From an uncultured Aquimarina sp. (lineage in GTDB: Bacteria; Bacteroidota; Bacteroidia; Flavobacteriales; Flavobacteriaceae), in contig NZ_CANMED010000006.1 in the NCBI RefSeq assembly GCF_947496855.1, forward strand, positions 186,001 through 250,000: a stretch of 64,000 bases of DNA. The letters run 5' to 3'. The notes below the pieces were generated by a model that saw nothing but the letters and a program-made list of their open reading frames with translations, was not told the DNA's origin and did no database searches. Within the stretch, counting starts at the first letter, position 1, and every line of letters begins with the position of its first letter. The position numbers were made by a program, and so were the translations under genes. This document shows positions 8,964 to 16,737 of this stretch, piece after piece.

Positions 8964-10076
8964 TCAATTATTATCGATAACAATACGTTTTACCCTTGGA
9001 GAAATTGCGGTAAGCAGCTCATAAGAAATTGTACCTGCACCTTCAGCAATTATAGCTGCAGACGAGGAGTTGTCAAATATTATTACCTCATCACCTTCTT
9101 TACACTCAATATCCGTGATATCTATCATAATCATATCCATACACACATTGCCAATGATATAAGCCTTTTTGCCATGTATGGTTACAAAACCTTTTTTGTT
9201 CCCATACTGTCTTCCAATACCGTCCGCATGTCCGATTGGTATGGTTGCTGTTTTGGTAAAGCTATCTGCGGTAAAAGCTCTGTTGTATCCCAGAGTTTCT
9301 CCTGGTTCCAACATATGGATTTGGGAAATAACAGATTTTAAAGATGCTACGGGTTTTAATTGATTATCATAAATTGTCTCGTTTCCATATCCATATAAAC
9401 CTATTCCCGTGCGGACCATATCAAAATGAGCTTTAGGGTAGTTTAACACTCCCGAAGTGTTCGACTGATGAAGTATTGGTGTATATCCGAGTTGATCAAT
9501 CATTTCTGAAGCGGTTTTCTTAAATGAATTGATCTGGTTTATCGTAAATTCTTTTTCATTATGATCTTCACTTGCCGCAAGATGAGAGAATAGAGATCGT
9601 ATTCTAATGGAGTCAGTTTCGTTTAGATGATCAATAATATCATCCACATCATTCTCCCAAAACCCTAATCGGTTTAGTCCAGTATTAAGCTTTATATGAA
9701 CAGGATATTCTTTTTGCTTTTTAGTCTCAGCTATAGCAATAAATTCTTTCAAAACTCTTGAACTATATAGACTAGGTTCTAGCTGATAATTTATTAATGC
9801 CAAAAAATTTATCGGTTGGGGATGTAGTACCAGTATCTGAGTTGTGATTCCCGCTTCTCGTAACGCAATTCCTTCAGAAACATAGGCGACTGCAAAATAA
9901 TCAGCTCCTATTTTTTCCAGATGCTTTGCCATAACTACAGCATCACTACCATAACCCGCAGCTTTTACTACTGCTAATAGCTTAACTCCTAGTTTGAGCT
10001 TACTTCTTAAATAGTTATAGTTATGAGTAAGGTGAGCCAAGTTAATTTCCAGAACAGTTTCTTTTACATTACTCAT
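8964..10076 (-). CDS. alr: Alanine racemase
   Basis: The PLP enzyme interconverts L- and D-alanine for peptidoglycan. The chosen start is the ATG at 10076, which overlaps the tdk stop by eight bases (ATGAGTAA) and gives 370 residues. A further upstream ATG at 10124 would add 16 residues with no counterpart in the family. The PLP lysine is Lys38 in AVVKAAGYGSD. The usual GHG after the Tyr is GSD, as seen in related flavobacterial enzymes. The second catalytic residue is the Tyr in GYNRAF. It is translationally coupled to tdk. Confidence 0.95.
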   Translation of the reverse strand: MSNVKETVLEINLAHLTHNYNYLRSKLKLGVKLLAVVKAAGYGSDAVVMAKHLEKIGADYFAVAYVSEGIALREAGITTQILVLHPQPINFLALINYQLEPSLYSSRVLKEFIAIAETKKQKEYPVHIKLNTGLNRLGFWENDVDDIIDHLNETDSIRIRSLFSHLAASEDHNEKEFTINQINSFKKTASEMIDQLGYTPILHQSNTSGVLNYPKAHFDMVRTGIGLYGYGNETIYDNQLKPVASLKSVISQIHMLEPGETLGYNRAFTADSFTKTATIPIGHADGIGRQYGNKKGFVTIHGKKAYIIGNVCMDMIMIDITDIECKEGDEVIIFDNSSSAAIIAEGAGTISYELLTAISPRVKRIVIDNN

Positions 10077-10716
10077 TAGATTTTTCAGAATTTTTAGATA
10101 ATTCTTTAGGATCAGTGACTTCAATGTCTTTTACTTTTTCTTTAAGAGAAGCTTTGTAATAAGCAGCACGACTTAGCGGTTCATACTCATCGGTTTCTCC
10201 GAGTAATACTAAATCGTCTTTTTTTGATTTTCGAAAACTAAACTGAGCGAGATTACCGGTTCGTGTACAAACAGCGTGGACTTTGGTAACATATTCTGCA
10301 GTGGCCATTAGCGCTGGCATTGGTCCAAAAGGATTTCCTTTAAAATCCATATCTAATCCTGCGACAATAACACGAATACCTTTATTAGCCAAATCATTGC
10401 AAACACTTACAATTTCATCATCAAAAAATTGTGCTTCATCAATACCTACCACATCACAGGTATCCGCCAAAATTCTAATATTAGCTGCCGCTGGAACCGG
10501 AGTAGAACGAATTTCATTAGCATCGTGAGAAACAACCATTTCATCGTCATAACGAACATCGATGGCTGGTTTAAAAATTTCAACTTTTTGTTTGGCAAAC
10601 TGTGCGCGTTTTAGTCTACGGATCAATTCTTCGGTCTTACCCGAAAACATCGAACCACAGATAACTTCTATCCACCCAAATTGCTCTTTATGATTTACCG
10701 TATTTTCGAGAAACAT
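10069..10716 (-). CDS. tdk: Thymidine kinase (type II)
   Basis: The enzyme phosphorylates thymidine in the salvage pathway. The 215-residue protein has the P-loop GSMFSGKT (residues 21-28), the DEAQFF motif with the catalytic Glu, and the lasso region near the C-terminus. The zinc-binding CxxC pairs of type II kinases are reduced to one Cys (CTRTG), a change I also associate with Bacteroidota homologues. It heads a two-gene unit with alr, overlapping it by eight bases. Confidence 0.95.
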   Translation of the reverse strand: MFLENTVNHKEQFGWIEVICGSMFSGKTEELIRRLKRAQFAKQKVEIFKPAIDVRYDDEMVVSHDANEIRSTPVPAAANIRILADTCDVVGIDEAQFFDDEIVSVCNDLANKGIRVIVAGLDMDFKGNPFGPMPALMATAEYVTKVHAVCTRTGNLAQFSFRKSKKDDLVLLGETDEYEPLSRAAYYKASLKEKVKDIEVTDPKELSKNSEKSNE

Positions 10717-10754
10717 TTTGTATTTTTCAGCGTCAATTAAAAGAAACCCTATTC

Positions 10755-10830
10755 CTTTAATACCAAATGAAATTTAAGACCGTCGTTGAAACAATCTTAC
10801 ATTTCACTTTATTATTTGGTATTGCTTTAA
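10755..10830. repeat. Imperfect palindrome upstream of tdk
   Basis: AATACCAAATGAAAT (10759-10773) is mirrored by ATTTCA...ATTTGGTATT (10801-10823), with an inner TAAGA/TCTTA pair and an eight-base insertion in the right arm. It lies between the divergent tdk and the hypothetical gene at 10887. It looks like a copy of a dispersed intergenic palindrome. Confidence 0.5.
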
Positions 10831-10886
10831 AGATGAGGTAAATTTATTAAAAAACAAAAAGCATAGCCCAAACGAACAAGAAAGTT

Positions 10887-11687
10887 ATGAAGAAGAAATT
10901 GGAAAAAGAACTAATAAGCATTGCACGTAGGATATTGCAACTTCAGGATAGATCTACCTTACCGCAATTGCAGGAAGAGGCAAGACAACTGTATGAAAAA
11001 ATAAGTATTCTAAATTTTACAGAATCTCATTTCGCTGATGCTGAACCAACAATAGGACTGATTAAAAATATTTTAGCAGAGCAAGATACGACAGAGATTC
11101 CAGAGGAAACTACACATAAAATAAAATCAAAACCTATTATAAGTCTTGATGAGGAGATCGAAGCAGAGGAGGTTTCGGAAACAATGTTTAATCTCGGAAA
11201 CAAAACTATTGAACCACCATTAGAGGAATTTGAAGAACAAAAACCTGAAATTTTTATTGAAAAGATCAACGAGAAAGTGACCGAAGATCTTTTTGTACCT
11301 GTTCCAAAATTTACCGAAGAAAATGTTTTATTATCAGAACCGGTATATGAAAAAAATGATAAAGAAGAGATTGGATCTGTACCACAGAGTATGCCTATTT
11401 TGGAAAAAGTTAATGATATAGATGAAAAACCAAAATCGTTAAATGACCAATTAAAAAAAGGCATAAATATAGGGCTTAATGATCGTTTGGCTTTCATAAA
11501 ACATTTGTTTGATGGAAGTTCTACCGATTATAACCGTGTGCTTTCACAACTAAATACGCTGAATAGTAAAAGTGGAGCGCGACAGTTCGTTAAGAATATG
11601 GTGAAACCAGACTATAATAATTGGGTAGGGAAAGAAGAATATGAAGAGCGTTTTATGGCGATTGTAACCAATAAATATGAATTCTAA
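10887..11687 (+). CDS. Conserved hypothetical protein, acidic linker with C-terminal domain
   Basis: I do not recognise a named family. The 266-residue protein has a helical N-terminus (about 1-60), a long acidic, low-complexity middle (about 65-180, rich in Glu, Pro and Lys) and a conserved-looking C-terminal domain (about 185-266, with LNDRLAFIKHLFDGS and a terminal helix). No signal peptide or membrane helix is seen, so it is cytoplasmic. It starts a plus-strand run that leads to rsmI. A 156-codon open frame on the opposite strand is a shadow. Confidence 0.7.
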   Translation: MKKKLEKELISIARRILQLQDRSTLPQLQEEARQLYEKISILNFTESHFADAEPTIGLIKNILAEQDTTEIPEETTHKIKSKPIISLDEEIEAEEVSETMFNLGNKTIEPPLEEFEEQKPEIFIEKINEKVTEDLFVPVPKFTEENVLLSEPVYEKNDKEEIGSVPQSMPILEKVNDIDEKPKSLNDQLKKGINIGLNDRLAFIKHLFDGSSTDYNRVLSQLNTLNSKSGARQFVKNMVKPDYNNWVGKEEYEERFMAIVTNKYEF

Positions 11688-11747
11688 GTAAGGATTAATG
11701 TTTTTTGATAACTAAATCCCTCAAGAAATAAAATAACAACGATTTAT

Positions 11748-12095
11748 ATGAAAATTATCTACTGGATTGCTACGATAGCAATGTGTGGAATTATGCTGTT
11801 TTCTGCACAGATGTATTTTAGGAATACCGAAATGGTAAGAGGTTTTTTTGAAAGCCTCGGATATCCAATCTATTTGGTCATACCTCTTGCAATTGCTAAA
11901 ATAGGAGGAATTATTATGATCCTTACAAATAAAATAAAATGGTTAAAAGAATGGGCGTATGCAGGTTTCTTTTTTGATATGGTACTTGCCTATACTGCTC
12001 ATTATATAAAAGATGATGGACAAGGGTTATTTTCAACTTTAGGATTAATATTTCTGATCGTATCATATACAACCAGTAAAAAAGTAAGACCTTAA
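11748..12095 (+). CDS. DoxX-like family membrane protein
   Basis: The 115-residue protein has four membrane helices and the shape of DoxX-like proteins, with an N-terminal helix, a short loop carrying a conserved-looking GYP, and paired C-terminal helices. It lies 60 bases after the preceding gene and three bases before rsmI, so it is probably cotranscribed with it. Its function is unknown. It is distinct from the DoxX-like gene at 4062. Confidence 0.75.
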   Translation: MKIIYWIATIAMCGIMLFSAQMYFRNTEMVRGFFESLGYPIYLVIPLAIAKIGGIIMILTNKIKWLKEWAYAGFFFDMVLAYTAHYIKDDGQGLFSTLGLIFLIVSYTTSKKVRP

Positions 12096-12098
12096 CAC

Positions 12099-12770
12099 AT
12101 GTCTAAATTATACTTAGTTCCAACGCCTATTGGTAATCTAGAAGACATGACTTTTAGAGCTATTAAAGTACTAAAGGAAGTCGATCTCATTTTAGCAGAA
12201 GATACCCGCACTAGTGGTAAATTATTAAAGCATTATGAAATAACAACGCATATGCAAAGTCATCATATGCATAATGAACATAAAACTATAGAGCGTATTA
12301 TTGGAAGATTACAGAGTGGCGAAACAATTGCTTTGATTAGTGATGCAGGAACACCAGCTATTAGTGATCCTGGGTTTTTATTAACCAGAGCTTGTGTCGA
12401 AAATAATATAGCAGTAGAATGTTTACCTGGGGCAACAGCATTTGTTCCTGCTTTAGTTAATAGTGGTTTGCCAAATGATAAATTTATTTTTGAAGGATTT
12501 CTTCCAGTAAAAAAAGGAAGGCAAACCCGACTCAAAATATTAGCAGAAGAAACCAGAACCATGATCTTTTATGAATCCCCTCATAAGCTTATAAAAACAT
12601 TGGGAAGTTTTACCGAATATTTTGGAATAGATAGATTAGTTTCAGTATCAAGAGAATTAAGTAAACTCCACGAAGAAACAGTTAGAGGAACTGCAAAAGA
12701 AGTATTGTCTCATTTTGAAAATAAACCTCCCAAAGGAGAAATAGTTATTGTAGTTGGAGGTAAAAAATAG
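12099..12770 (+). CDS. rsmI: 16S rRNA (cytidine1402-2'-O)-methyltransferase
   Basis: RsmI methylates the ribose of C1402 in the decoding centre using S-adenosylmethionine. The 223-residue protein shows the tetrapyrrole-methylase fold: the N-terminal LVPTPIGNLEDMT, the AEDTRTS motif near 30, SDAGTPAISDPG near 80 and the C-terminal GEIVIVVGG. Length matches the shorter, single-domain form. Three bases separate it from each neighbour's boundary, so it belongs to an operon with the DoxX-like gene and the HopJ-family gene. Confidence 0.96.
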   Translation: MSKLYLVPTPIGNLEDMTFRAIKVLKEVDLILAEDTRTSGKLLKHYEITTHMQSHHMHNEHKTIERIIGRLQSGETIALISDAGTPAISDPGFLLTRACVENNIAVECLPGATAFVPALVNSGLPNDKFIFEGFLPVKKGRQTRLKILAEETRTMIFYESPHKLIKTLGSFTEYFGIDRLVSVSRELSKLHEETVRGTAKEVLSHFENKPPKGEIVIVVGGKK

Positions 12771-12773
12771 TAT

Positions 12774-13121
12774 ATGAATATATCCGAATTTATTAAAAAA
12801 CTTAGAAACCCTTCAACAGAAATTACATTTCAGAATACAATGGACATCATAGATGCTCATTATAGTTTTGAACCACAATCTTTTGTTAATGGAAATATAA
12901 CTAATCAAGCTGGAGAAAATTCTGGTTCTTGTAAATTATTTTCCTTTGCAAAATTGCAAAATTTAACTAAAGAAGAAACGTTAGATTGTTTTGGTAAGTA
13001 TTATAAAGGTGTGCTGGAAAATCCAGAAGGAACGGATCATCAAAACATCCGTAATTTTATAAAAAAAGGATGGAGTGGTGTATCTTTTCAAGGTCAGGCC
13101 CTGACTAAAAGGCTCTCTTGA
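12774..13121 (+). CDS. HopJ type III effector family protein
   Basis: The 115-residue protein matches what I know of the HopJ family: a short N-terminal helix, the I-DAHYSFEPQSFVNG motif, NSGSCKLFSFAK in the middle and a C-terminal FIKKGWSGVSFQGQAL. Despite the name, homologues occur in many free-living bacteria without type III secretion, so a housekeeping role is likelier here. It follows rsmI by three bases. The function is not established. Confidence 0.85.
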   Translation: MNISEFIKKLRNPSTEITFQNTMDIIDAHYSFEPQSFVNGNITNQAGENSGSCKLFSFAKLQNLTKEETLDCFGKYYKGVLENPEGTDHQNIRNFIKKGWSGVSFQGQALTKRLS

Positions 13122-13313
13122 TTTATTGTCTTTACTTTTTAAAATTTTTCTGATTACCATCGATTGTTTTGTAACTTTTTCTTAACAATGAATACCAATA
13201 GTTAGAAAATAAGCCAGAATAATAAAACATACCAGCAGATGATTTTGGGAAATTTAAAGTCACATATTTGGTTTGTTTCTTAAAGACTATAAACAAATTT
13301 AAAAATCACAAGT

Positions 13314-14012
13314 ATTTCTAAACGTTTTGATTATACCATAATTATTGTTGCTTTAGTAGTTGTTGTACTATGGCAGTTACCCTATTTTGGATGGTTTCAA
13401 TATCCTTTTCGGTTATTAGGAACGTGGTTTCATGAAATGGGTCACGGACTAACAGCCTTATTAGCAGGTGGGAGTTTTGAGTATTTGGAAATTTATGAAA
13501 ATGGTGGAGGTGTTGCCTATTATCATTTAGGAGGAAGTTATCTGCCAGCTTTTATGGGTAATGCTTTAGTAGCTGCCGGTGGATTATTAGGGCCAGCGGT
13601 TGTGGGGGCGTTATTAATTGTATCAGCAAAATCGCATAGAAGTTCTATGATTGCTCTTAGAATATTGATAGGTGTCATGATACTTTCCTTATTACTCTGG
13701 ATCAGGTCTTTTTGGGGAATTGCGGTAATGAGCAGTTTTGCAGTGTTCTTATTCGTTATTACGCTATTCAAAAGTAGAAAGTTAGAAGTAGTAGTGATTT
13801 TGTTTTTAGGCTTGCAGTCTGTATTAAGTACCTATCTTCAGTTAGATTATTTGTTTACGAAACAGTTCGAACGAGATGGTGTTATTCAGATTTCTGATAC
13901 GCAGGCTATTGCTCAGAATACTATTGGGACTTATTGGATATGGGCCATTCTTATCATTATAATAAGCATCTATTTACTTTGGAAGAGTTTTCGATATTAT
14001 TTTAAAAAGTAA
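13314..14012 (+). CDS. M50-like membrane zinc peptidase, non-standard ATT start
   Basis: The first ATG in this frame (13437) sits inside the zinc-binding motif, because the codons before it read His-Glu and complete HEMGH. The frame is open back to a TAA at 13290 and contains no ATG, GTG or TTG. The best candidate start is ATT at 13314, giving a 232-residue protein that begins MSKRFDY, with a membrane helix at about 7-20, HEMGH at 40-44 and further helices. The fold suggests an intramembrane metalloprotease of the M50 type. A local sequencing error upstream is the alternative. Confidence 0.75.
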   Translation: MSKRFDYTIIIVALVVVVLWQLPYFGWFQYPFRLLGTWFHEMGHGLTALLAGGSFEYLEIYENGGGVAYYHLGGSYLPAFMGNALVAAGGLLGPAVVGALLIVSAKSHRSSMIALRILIGVMILSLLLWIRSFWGIAVMSSFAVFLFVITLFKSRKLEVVVILFLGLQSVLSTYLQLDYLFTKQFERDGVIQISDTQAIAQNTIGTYWIWAILIIIISIYLLWKSFRYYFKK

Positions 14013-14064
14013 CAACCTAAATTCTTGAAAGAGAATATTCCCAACATTACTTATTTATTAGTTT

Positions 14065-14196
14065 TTATTGTTTTTTGAGTATGTCTAAAATATTCTTGTA
14101 TGCAGAAGATATTGACTCTTCAGTATTTGTATAACTATACATAGAATAAGAGGTGCGAATGGCGGGAGTTTTGAACCCGTGGTAAATACGTGTTTT
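14065..14196 (-). pseudogene. Relic of a protein C-terminus, possibly a class V aminotransferase
   Basis: An open stretch of 43 codons without a plausible start ends in TAA at 14065-14067 and is closed upstream by TAA at 14197-14199. Its translation contains GFKTPAIRTSYS, then YTNTEESI and a terminal helix ending LDILKKQ. This resembles the end of PLP-dependent class V aminotransferases (R-S-F-Y...NTEEEI followed by a helix). The rest of the gene is absent. The 287-base gap 14013-14299 holds nothing else I can name. Confidence 0.3.
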
Positions 14197-14299
14197 TTAA
14201 TGGTTATTACCTGTTAGTTGAGTCATTATTAGCAGCAAAGTTGTTTTTTGATTAATTTTAAAGGAATAAACCAATTTAACGTACTAAATTTTCACACAA

Positions 14300-15097
14300 A
14301 TGGAACAGACAACCCTAGAAAAAAAACAGTTAATGACCTTAGATCAATCAGAGAAGATTCAACGATGGCAAGAAGAAGAGGTATTGTTATTAGCAAGACA
14401 TTTTCAACGTTTAAATGAGACGAAAGGCAAACCTTTTAGTGGGCATTATACTCGTACTAATTATTTTCAGATGAAACAACAAGATGTTGATACATTAAAC
14501 GGTCTTAAGGATGAAAAAACTATCCAAAGCATTAAAACCCATCTGGCATTGGAGGTAGAAGATAAAAAGCAATTCACTTTTGTACCAATAATAGAGGTAG
14601 ATGTAGTAGGTACATTAGGAAATTTATTTTTCAGTTTGGTACCGCGTTATAAGGAGCCATTACAGCCTAATCAGAATGGAACAGTAGGAGATGCGGATAA
14701 TGGAGGAGCATTGGTACCAGGCATATTTAAAGAGATGATATTAACCAATTGGAACAATCTCGAAGATAATTTGGTGGATGATCTTTTCGTAGCGGTCGAC
14801 ACTAAAGCAAGACAGCGGGAACGAGTAAACTATTACTTGATTGAAAATACCGATATTATCACTCTTTTTAATGATGCTTTAATAGGTAATATCAAGGAAT
14901 TTATTCTCTATCCAGGAGTAGATATGAATAAGTTTCTTAAAAGAGATATGATTTCATTTACACCAGTTATAGGAATCACTCCTAAAATAGAGGTAAAGAC
15001 CGATATTATATCAAGACATGCAGTAGTAGAATTTACAGAAGACGAGATTTTTATAGAATATTCTAGGCCTTGTCCACCAACATGTCCTATAGAATAG
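14300..15097 (+). CDS. Hypothetical protein with C-terminal PCPPTCP motif (first copy)
   Basis: I do not recognise a family. The 265-residue protein has no clear signal peptide and is helical and polar at the N-terminus. It ends FIEYSRPCPPTCPIE, with PCPPTCP at residues 257-263. The lipoprotein at 15856 ends in nearly the same way (EYSSPCPPTCP), so the two are likely related or share a terminal tag. It is followed after 19 bases by the membrane protein gene and belongs to the two-component module. Confidence 0.7.
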   Translation: MEQTTLEKKQLMTLDQSEKIQRWQEEEVLLLARHFQRLNETKGKPFSGHYTRTNYFQMKQQDVDTLNGLKDEKTIQSIKTHLALEVEDKKQFTFVPIIEVDVVGTLGNLFFSLVPRYKEPLQPNQNGTVGDADNGGALVPGIFKEMILTNWNNLEDNLVDDLFVAVDTKARQRERVNYYLIENTDIITLFNDALIGNIKEFILYPGVDMNKFLKRDMISFTPVIGITPKIEVKTDIISRHAVVEFTEDEIFIEYSRPCPPTCPIE

Positions 15098-15116
15098 ACT
15101 ATTAAAAATAATACAA

Positions 15117-15764
15117 ATGGGTAAGCAATTGTTTGATAATTTAAGTTTGATATCATCATTTATAGTTGTTATCCCTTTAATATTATCTGTAGTTAAAATC
15201 AAGTTATTAAATAAGGTTCAATTAAGACTTTTATATTTACTTATAATAATTTTTATTGTAGAAATCATTTCAAATATTCTCTGGTATAAAAAAATGAATA
15301 ACTTACCATTATATCATTTTTATGCGGTGATCGAGTTTGTATTAATTATTAATATTTACAGAATAGTATTGTCAAAAATATTTTCAAAGCAAGTTTTTAT
15401 TATTCTAGGAGTTGCTTTTACAATATTTGCTATAATGAACACACTGTTTTTTCAAAACTTAAATACATTTAATTCTAATGTGACAACCCTTATGGGGTTA
15501 CTGGTTATTTTTCTTGCTCTAAGTTACTTTTATGCCTTGTTAAAAGAAGTAAAGTATAGTGCTTTAGAAACCAATCCAATGTTCTGGATTAATGCTGGTT
15601 TTTTGATATATTTTTCGAGTAACTTAATCCTGTTTTTTATTAATAATAATATGTTCAAAGGTTCTACAGAAGCTAGTTATCTGGTCTGGGGGCTTCATGC
15701 AATCGTAAATATTGTATTGACAATTTTTTATACAATCGCTTTATGGGTGCATCCGGGGAAATAA
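15117..15764 (+). CDS. Multi-pass membrane protein of unknown function
   Basis: The 215-residue protein has about six or seven hydrophobic helices and few charged loops. I do not recognise a family. It ends in TIALWVHPGK. The same ending, LWVHPKKP, is found as a 10-12 codon relic right before the histidine kinase, and the last bases here also encode MGASGEIIT in another frame, matching the kinase start MGASEEAIT. Its original neighbour was therefore the kinase, and a role in the sensing module is plausible. Confidence 0.75.
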   Translation: MGKQLFDNLSLISSFIVVIPLILSVVKIKLLNKVQLRLLYLLIIIFIVEIISNILWYKKMNNLPLYHFYAVIEFVLIINIYRIVLSKIFSKQVFIILGVAFTIFAIMNTLFFQNLNTFNSNVTTLMGLLVIFLALSYFYALLKEVKYSALETNPMFWINAGFLIYFSSNLILFFINNNMFKGSTEASYLVWGLHAIVNIVLTIFYTIALWVHPGK

Positions 15765-15855
15765 TAACTTAAGGAGTAGTTTAAATTTAGTTAAATAGGT
15801 ATATCTTGTGCGATCATTATCCTATTTTTATATAAACTTTTAAAACCTTAAAATT

Positions 15856-16572
15856 ATGAAAACAAATCATGTATTATTTTTAATGTTGTTTGCTGTTTTT
15901 ATTTCTTGTCAGCAAGAAGAAACTGTTACGAATCCAGAACAACAGAATGATGTAGCCGAAAACTGGAAGAAAGTCACTCCCGAAAAAGTGTTTACGATTC
16001 CTGAAAATGGTTTTAGTATCTCTAAAGAAGCTATAGAACGAGCATTAAGCCTTCCTGAAGTAACAACTATACGTTTTGTACTAGAAGTTAATGATGCAGC
16101 ATTACAAATCCGAATAGTTGGCGCAGATCAGCGTGGAAATACAACTGAAGGAATGCTGGCAACACCAATCTTATTAGAAAAGACAATTAACAAGCTTTTT
16201 GATGAAAAATCAACACGTTTTGAAAAATCAATATTTTCTAAATCAGTAGCATCTCATATCATGCAACCAGAGGATGCAGTAACTTTTATATCCAGATGGC
16301 AACAACAATTTACGGATCAAACATTAGAAACAGCAGTTGGGTATAACGGAGTACGTATTGAACATTTTAGTATGCCTGCAGCAGTAGGAGAACAAATGTT
16401 ACTGAGCAGTTCAGAAAGTATAAACTTGGTATGGGGGGTAAATCCAGAAGGAAAATTTACTACCATATTTTTGCCAGAATTGGATCAGGAACAGCGTTTA
16501 TTCAAAAATAATGAACTTATTTTTGAATATTCGTCACCTTGTCCTCCAACGTGTCCAGATCTAGATAATTAA
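15856..16572 (+). CDS. Lipoprotein with C-terminal PCPPTCP motif (second copy)
   Basis: The 238-residue protein has a lipoprotein signal (MKTNHVLFLMLFAVFISC, Cys at 18), so the mature protein is acylated and extracytoplasmic. No known domain is visible. It ends IFEYSSPCPPTCPDLDN, with PCPPTCP at residues 228-234, like the cytoplasmic-looking protein at 14300. The 91-base gap upstream may hold its own promoter. A long palindrome separates it from the kinase. Confidence 0.75.
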   Translation: MKTNHVLFLMLFAVFISCQQEETVTNPEQQNDVAENWKKVTPEKVFTIPENGFSISKEAIERALSLPEVTTIRFVLEVNDAALQIRIVGADQRGNTTEGMLATPILLEKTINKLFDEKSTRFEKSIFSKSVASHIMQPEDAVTFISRWQQQFTDQTLETAVGYNGVRIEHFSMPAAVGEQMLLSSSESINLVWGVNPEGKFTTIFLPELDQEQRLFKNNELIFEYSSPCPPTCPDLDN

Positions 16573-16582
16573 TGAAGTAAAG

Positions 16583-16712
16583 AGGCTGTCTTAAACATAC
16601 TATTATTTTTCAATCTGTCACATGGAACGTAGTCGAAATATATTGAAAACCAAGACAAATTATTTCTCGACTCCGTTCAGAATGATAGAAAAATTAACTT
16701 TTCTGGCAGCCT
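16583..16712. repeat. Long imperfect palindrome between the lipoprotein and kinase genes
   Basis: AGGCTGTC (16583-16590) pairs with GGCAGCCT (16705-16712) with one G-U. Between them, the segment with CACATGGAACGTAGTCGA is mirrored by TCGACTCCGTTCAGAATG. The GGAACGTAGTCGA/TCGACTCCGTTC core belongs to a dispersed inverted repeat I associate with flavobacterial genomes. As RNA it would form a hairpin of about 130 bases and could end or attenuate the upstream transcript. Confidence 0.6.
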
Positions 16713-16737
16713 ATTTACGGTTTTGTATAATGACTTT

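Noticed and set aside
11027..11497. A 156-codon open frame on the minus strand
   Set aside because: It lies fully opposite the Glu/Pro-rich hypothetical gene at 10887-11687. Its Ser-rich, low-complexity translation is the mirror of GAA/GAT-rich codons.
14130..14200. tRNA-like look of GAACCCG and GGTGCGA near 14150
   Set aside because: No acceptor, D or anticodon stem can be formed around it; it belongs to the minus-strand gene relic.
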